A stretch of DNA of 8,215 nucleotides from SZUA-430 sp964638635 (GTDB lineage Bacteria > Pseudomonadota > Alphaproteobacteria > Micropepsales > Micropepsaceae). This document shows positions 5,373 through 8,215 of the stretch, piece by piece. The stretch's first letter is position 1, and each line of letters starts with the position of its first letter. The notes beneath the pieces were generated by a model. The model was not told the origin of the DNA and did no database searches. It saw nothing but the letters and a program-made list of their open reading frames with translations. A program made the position numbers and the translations under genes. The stretch is taken from positions 1 through 8,215 of the forward strand of contig CAZXAQ010000134.1 of the NCBI GenBank assembly GCA_964638635.1, in the 5' to 3' direction.

Positions 5373-8215
5373 CTACTCCGCCGCGTCTGCCGGCGGGGTC
5401 GGGTTTGCCGGCGGCAGGGCCGCTTGGCGGGCGTTGAGGATGGCCTTATCGCGTTCGGCGGCGAGGTGCTTCAGCTTCGTCATCATGCCGCCGGTGCCGG
5501 CCGGGATGAGGCGGCCGACGATCACGTTTTCCTTCAGGCCTTCGAGCGTGTCGACCTTGCCGGACACCGCCGCCTCGGTGAGGACGCGAGTGGTTTCCTG
5601 GAACGAGGCCGCCGAGATGAACGAGCGGGTCTGTAACGACGCCTTCGTGATGCCGAGGAGCACCGGCTTGCCGACCGCTTGCTTGATGCCTTCGGCCTTC
5701 GCCTTCGCGTTGATTTCCTCGTACTCGATGAAGTCGAGTTGCTCGCCCTGGACCAGCGTCGTGTCGCCGCCGTCTTCGATCTCCACCTTCTGGAGCATCT
5801 GACGGACGATGACCTCGATGTGCTTATCGTTAATCTTCACGCCTTGGAGCCGGTAGACCTCCTGAATTTCCTGAACCAGGTAGGCCGCCAACGCTTCGAC
5901 GCCCCGGATGCGCAGGATGTCGTGCGGTGCCGGGTTGCCGTCCAGGATGAAGTCGCCCTTTTCGACGAAGTCGCCTTCCTGAACCGCGATGTGCTTGCCC
6001 TTCGGGATCAAGTACTCGATCGGGTCGTGCTTGTCGTTCTTCGGCTTCAGGATCACGCGACGCTTGTTCTTGTAGTCCTTGCCGAATTCGATCCAGCCGT
6101 CGGCTTCCGCGATGATCGCGTGGTCCTTGGGCTTACGGGCTTCGAAGAGTTCGGCAACACGCGGCAGACCGCCGGTGATGTCGCGCGTCTTCGCGCCCTC
6201 GGTCGAGATACGGGCCAGGATGTCTCCTTCGCGGACTTCCGAACCGTCTTCGACCGACAGGATCGCGTCGACGGGAAGCAGATAACGCGCTTCCGCCTTG
6301 TTCGAGAGCTTGATGACCTCGCCCTTCTTGTCACGGACCGAAATCGCGGGCCTCAGGTCCGAGCCGCGCGAGTTCGAACGCCAGTCGAGAATCTTCTTCG
6401 ACGAGATGCCGGTGGATTCGTCCGTCACCTCTTGCAGCGAGATGCCTTCGACCAGGCCTTCGTATTTCACGATGCCCGCTTTTTCGGTGAGGATCGGGAT
6501 CGTGTACGGGTCCCATTCCACGAGGCGCTGGCCGCGCTTGACGGTGTCGCCTTCGTCGAATTTCAGATGCGCACCGAACTGCACCTTGTAGCTCGCGCGT
6601 TCCTGGCCGTTTTCGTCGACGATCACGACTTGGCTGTTGCGGCCCATCACGCGGAACATGCCGGTCGAGTCTTTGACCAAGTTCTTGTTGACGATCTTGA
6701 CCTTGCCGTCGTGACTGGCGTCCGTGAACGACTGCTCGGCAACCTGTGCGGCGCCGCCGATGTGGAACGTACGCATGGTGAGCTGCGTGCCGGGTTCGCC
6801 GATCGACTGCGCGGCGATAACGCCGACAGCCTCGCCCTGGTTCACCGGCGTGCCGCGCGCCAAGTCGCGGCCGTAGCACTTCGCGCAGACGCCGACCTTA
6901 AGATCGCAGGTCAGCACGGAGCGGATCTTCACCTTCGAAACGTGAGCGTTTTCGATCACGTCCACCTTGTCTTCGGTGATTTCCTCGTTGCGCTTGACCA
7001 GCACCTTGTTCGAGGCCGGATCGCGGATTTCTTCCGCGGCCGTGCGGCCCAGCGTGCGCTCGCCTAGCGTCGCCACCACGTTGCCGCCGTCGAGGACGGC
7101 GCCGACCGTGATGCCGAGCTTCGTACCGCAATCCTCGGCAACGATGATGCAGTCCTGCGCCACGTCGACCAGACGGCGGGTCAGGTAACCCGAGTTCGCC
7201 GTCTTGAGCGCCGTGTCGGCCAGACCCTTACGCGCGCCGTGCGTCGAGTTGAAGTACTCGAGAACGGTGAGGCCTTCCTTGAAGTTCGAGATGATCGGCG
7301 TCTCGATGATTTCGCCCGAAGGCTTCGTCATCAGGCCGCGCATGCCCGCGAGCTGCTTCATCTGGGTCGGCGAACCGCGGGCGCCCGAATGCGACATCAT
7401 GTAGATCGAGTTGATCTCCTTGACGCGCTTCGACGTCTCGTCGCGCTTCACGGACGAGATTTCGCGCATCATTTCTTCGGCGACGCGGTCGGTGCACTTC
7501 GACCAAGCGTCGACGACCTTGTTGTACTTCTCGCCTTCGGTGATGAAGCCGTCTTGGTACTGCTTCTCGTAGTCCTTGATCTGCTTGCGCGTTTCCTCGA
7601 CCAAGCGCTCCTTCGTGTGGGGCACGACCATGTCGTCCTTACCGAACGAGATGCCGGCCTTGTAGGCTTCCTTGAAGCCCAGCCCCATGATCGCGTCGGC
7701 GAACAGCACGGTCTCTTTCTGGCCGCAGTGGCGATAGACGATATCGATCAGAGCGGAGATTTCCGGCTTACGCAGAACGCGGTTCACCATCGCGAACGGC
7801 ACGTTCGGGTGGCGCGGCAGGTGCTCGGCGATCATCAGGCGGCCCGGCGTCGTGGTGACGCGCACGATCGTGGGCTTGCCCGCGGCATCGACCGTCTTGT
7901 AGCGGACGTTGATCTTCGAGTGCAGCGTGACGACGTTTTGGCTGAGCGCGTGTTCCACTTCGCCCATGTCGATGAACGACTTGCCTTCGCCGGGCTCCCC
8001 GTCCCGCTCTAGCGAGCAGTAGTAGAGGCCCAAGACGATGTCTTGGCTGGGCACGATGATCGGCTTGCCGTTCGCGGGCGACAGGATGTTGTTCGTCGAC
8101 ATCATGAGCACGCGCGCTTCCAGCTGCGCTTCGAGCGACAGCGGAACGTGTACGGCCATTTGGTCGCCGTCGAAGTCGGCGTTGAACGCGGTGCAGACCA
8201 GCGGGTGCAGCTGGA
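5373..8215 (-). CDS. rpoC: DNA-directed RNA polymerase beta' subunit, C-terminal two thirds (partial)
   Basis: Largest catalytic subunit of RNA polymerase. The gene enters from the right edge already in frame; 946 codons are visible, ending in TAG. The first visible residues include NADFDGDQ, whose three Asp residues (codons within 8163-8177) hold the active-site magnesium. This corresponds to about residue 450 of the E. coli protein. Further on are the bridge helix (GARKGLADTALKTANSGYL, about 7161-7250), the second zinc site with its four Cys (one in EDCGT near 7130, three in CDLKVGVCAKC near 6876-6908), and the trigger loop (GEAVGVIAAQSIGEPGTQLT, about 6750-6839). The trigger loop is split by the roughly 190-residue insertion typical of Proteobacteria. 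Then come GGLPRVAELFEARKPKDHAI, VYRLQGVKINDKHIEVIVRQML and FISAASFQETTRVLTEAAV. The Met codon at 8159 is internal, not the start. The Pro/Ala-rich tail (LPPANPTPPADAAE) varies between species. Confidence 0.99.
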   Translation of the reverse strand, partial: QLHPLVCTAFNADFDGDQMAVHVPLSLEAQLEARVLMMSTNNILSPANGKPIIVPSQDIVLGLYYCSLERDGEPGEGKSFIDMGEVEHALSQNVVTLHSKINVRYKTVDAAGKPTIVRVTTTPGRLMIAEHLPRHPNVPFAMVNRVLRKPEISALIDIVYRHCGQKETVLFADAIMGLGFKEAYKAGISFGKDDMVVPHTKERLVEETRKQIKDYEKQYQDGFITEGEKYNKVVDAWSKCTDRVAEEMMREISSVKRDETSKRVKEINSIYMMSHSGARGSPTQMKQLAGMRGLMTKPSGEIIETPIISNFKEGLTVLEYFNSTHGARKGLADTALKTANSGYLTRRLVDVAQDCIIVAEDCGTKLGITVGAVLDGGNVVATLGERTLGRTAAEEIRDPASNKVLVKRNEEITEDKVDVIENAHVSKVKIRSVLTCDLKVGVCAKCYGRDLARGTPVNQGEAVGVIAAQSIGEPGTQLTMRTFHIGGAAQVAEQSFTDASHDGKVKIVNKNLVKDSTGMFRVMGRNSQVVIVDENGQERASYKVQFGAHLKFDEGDTVKRGQRLVEWDPYTIPILTEKAGIVKYEGLVEGISLQEVTDESTGISSKKILDWRSNSRGSDLRPAISVRDKKGEVIKLSNKAEARYLLPVDAILSVEDGSEVREGDILARISTEGAKTRDITGGLPRVAELFEARKPKDHAIIAEADGWIEFGKDYKNKRRVILKPKNDKHDPIEYLIPKGKHIAVQEGDFVEKGDFILDGNPAPHDILRIRGVEALAAYLVQEIQEVYRLQGVKINDKHIEVIVRQMLQKVEIEDGGDTTLVQGEQLDFIEYEEINAKAKAEGIKQAVGKPVLLGITKASLQTRSFISAASFQETTRVLTEAAVSGKVDTLEGLKENVIVGRLIPAGTGGMMTKLKHLAAERDKAILNARQAALPPANPTPPADAAE

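Noticed and set aside
5679..8012. Long plus-strand open frames opposite rpoC (5679-7067 and 7239-8012)
   Set aside because: Same antisense effect. The rpoC protein on the minus strand is conserved throughout, and these frames have no recognisable motif or ribosome site.

Overview
The window is GC-rich bacterial chromosome carrying the junction between the RNA polymerase operon and the str (ribosomal protein/elongation factor) operon. Every real gene lies on the minus strand, so transcription runs from high to low coordinates: rpoC (3' two thirds) - BlaI/MecI-family repressor - M56-family membrane metallopeptidase - rpsL - rpsG - fusA - tuf (first 17 codons). The EF-Tu start, with His-Cys-Asn-Ile-Gly-Thr at residues 12-17, a beta' subunit with the large trigger-loop insertion, and the gene order point to an alphaproteobacterium. 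I cannot name the genus.

Region by region (in transcription order). 8215-5373 is rpoC from the catalytic Asp triad to the C-terminus, followed at 5350-5312 by a strong intrinsic terminator. 5265-5213 is the control region of a two-gene regulatory module and contains two near-identical 16-bp palindromes that are very probably the repressor's operators. 5212-3394 is the module itself: a 122-residue winged-helix repressor whose 3' end overlaps by 11 bp the start of a 486-residue BlaR1-like protease. 3393-3035 is a 359-bp gap with no gene. It has a good sigma70-type promoter (3269-3241), which contains an imperfect palindrome, and then a leader of about 200 nt. 3034-1 is the compact str operon (gaps of 12, 18 and 26 nt).

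The housekeeping genes are ordinary and look intact. The unusual part is the BlaI/M56 module between two of the most conserved operons of the cell. Its protease has the complete M56 catalytic core (HExxH and ExxxD) but no penicillin-binding sensor domain. After the last membrane helix it carries about 195 residues of Ala/Arg/Glu-rich helical sequence with heptad and 14-residue tandem repeats. No beta-lactamase gene is in the window. By analogy with BlaR1/BlaI, the protease would cleave or trigger loss of the repressor on some envelope signal. The signal and the targets beyond self-regulation are unknown. I see no terminator between the protease gene and the str promoter, so read-through into rpsL is possible.
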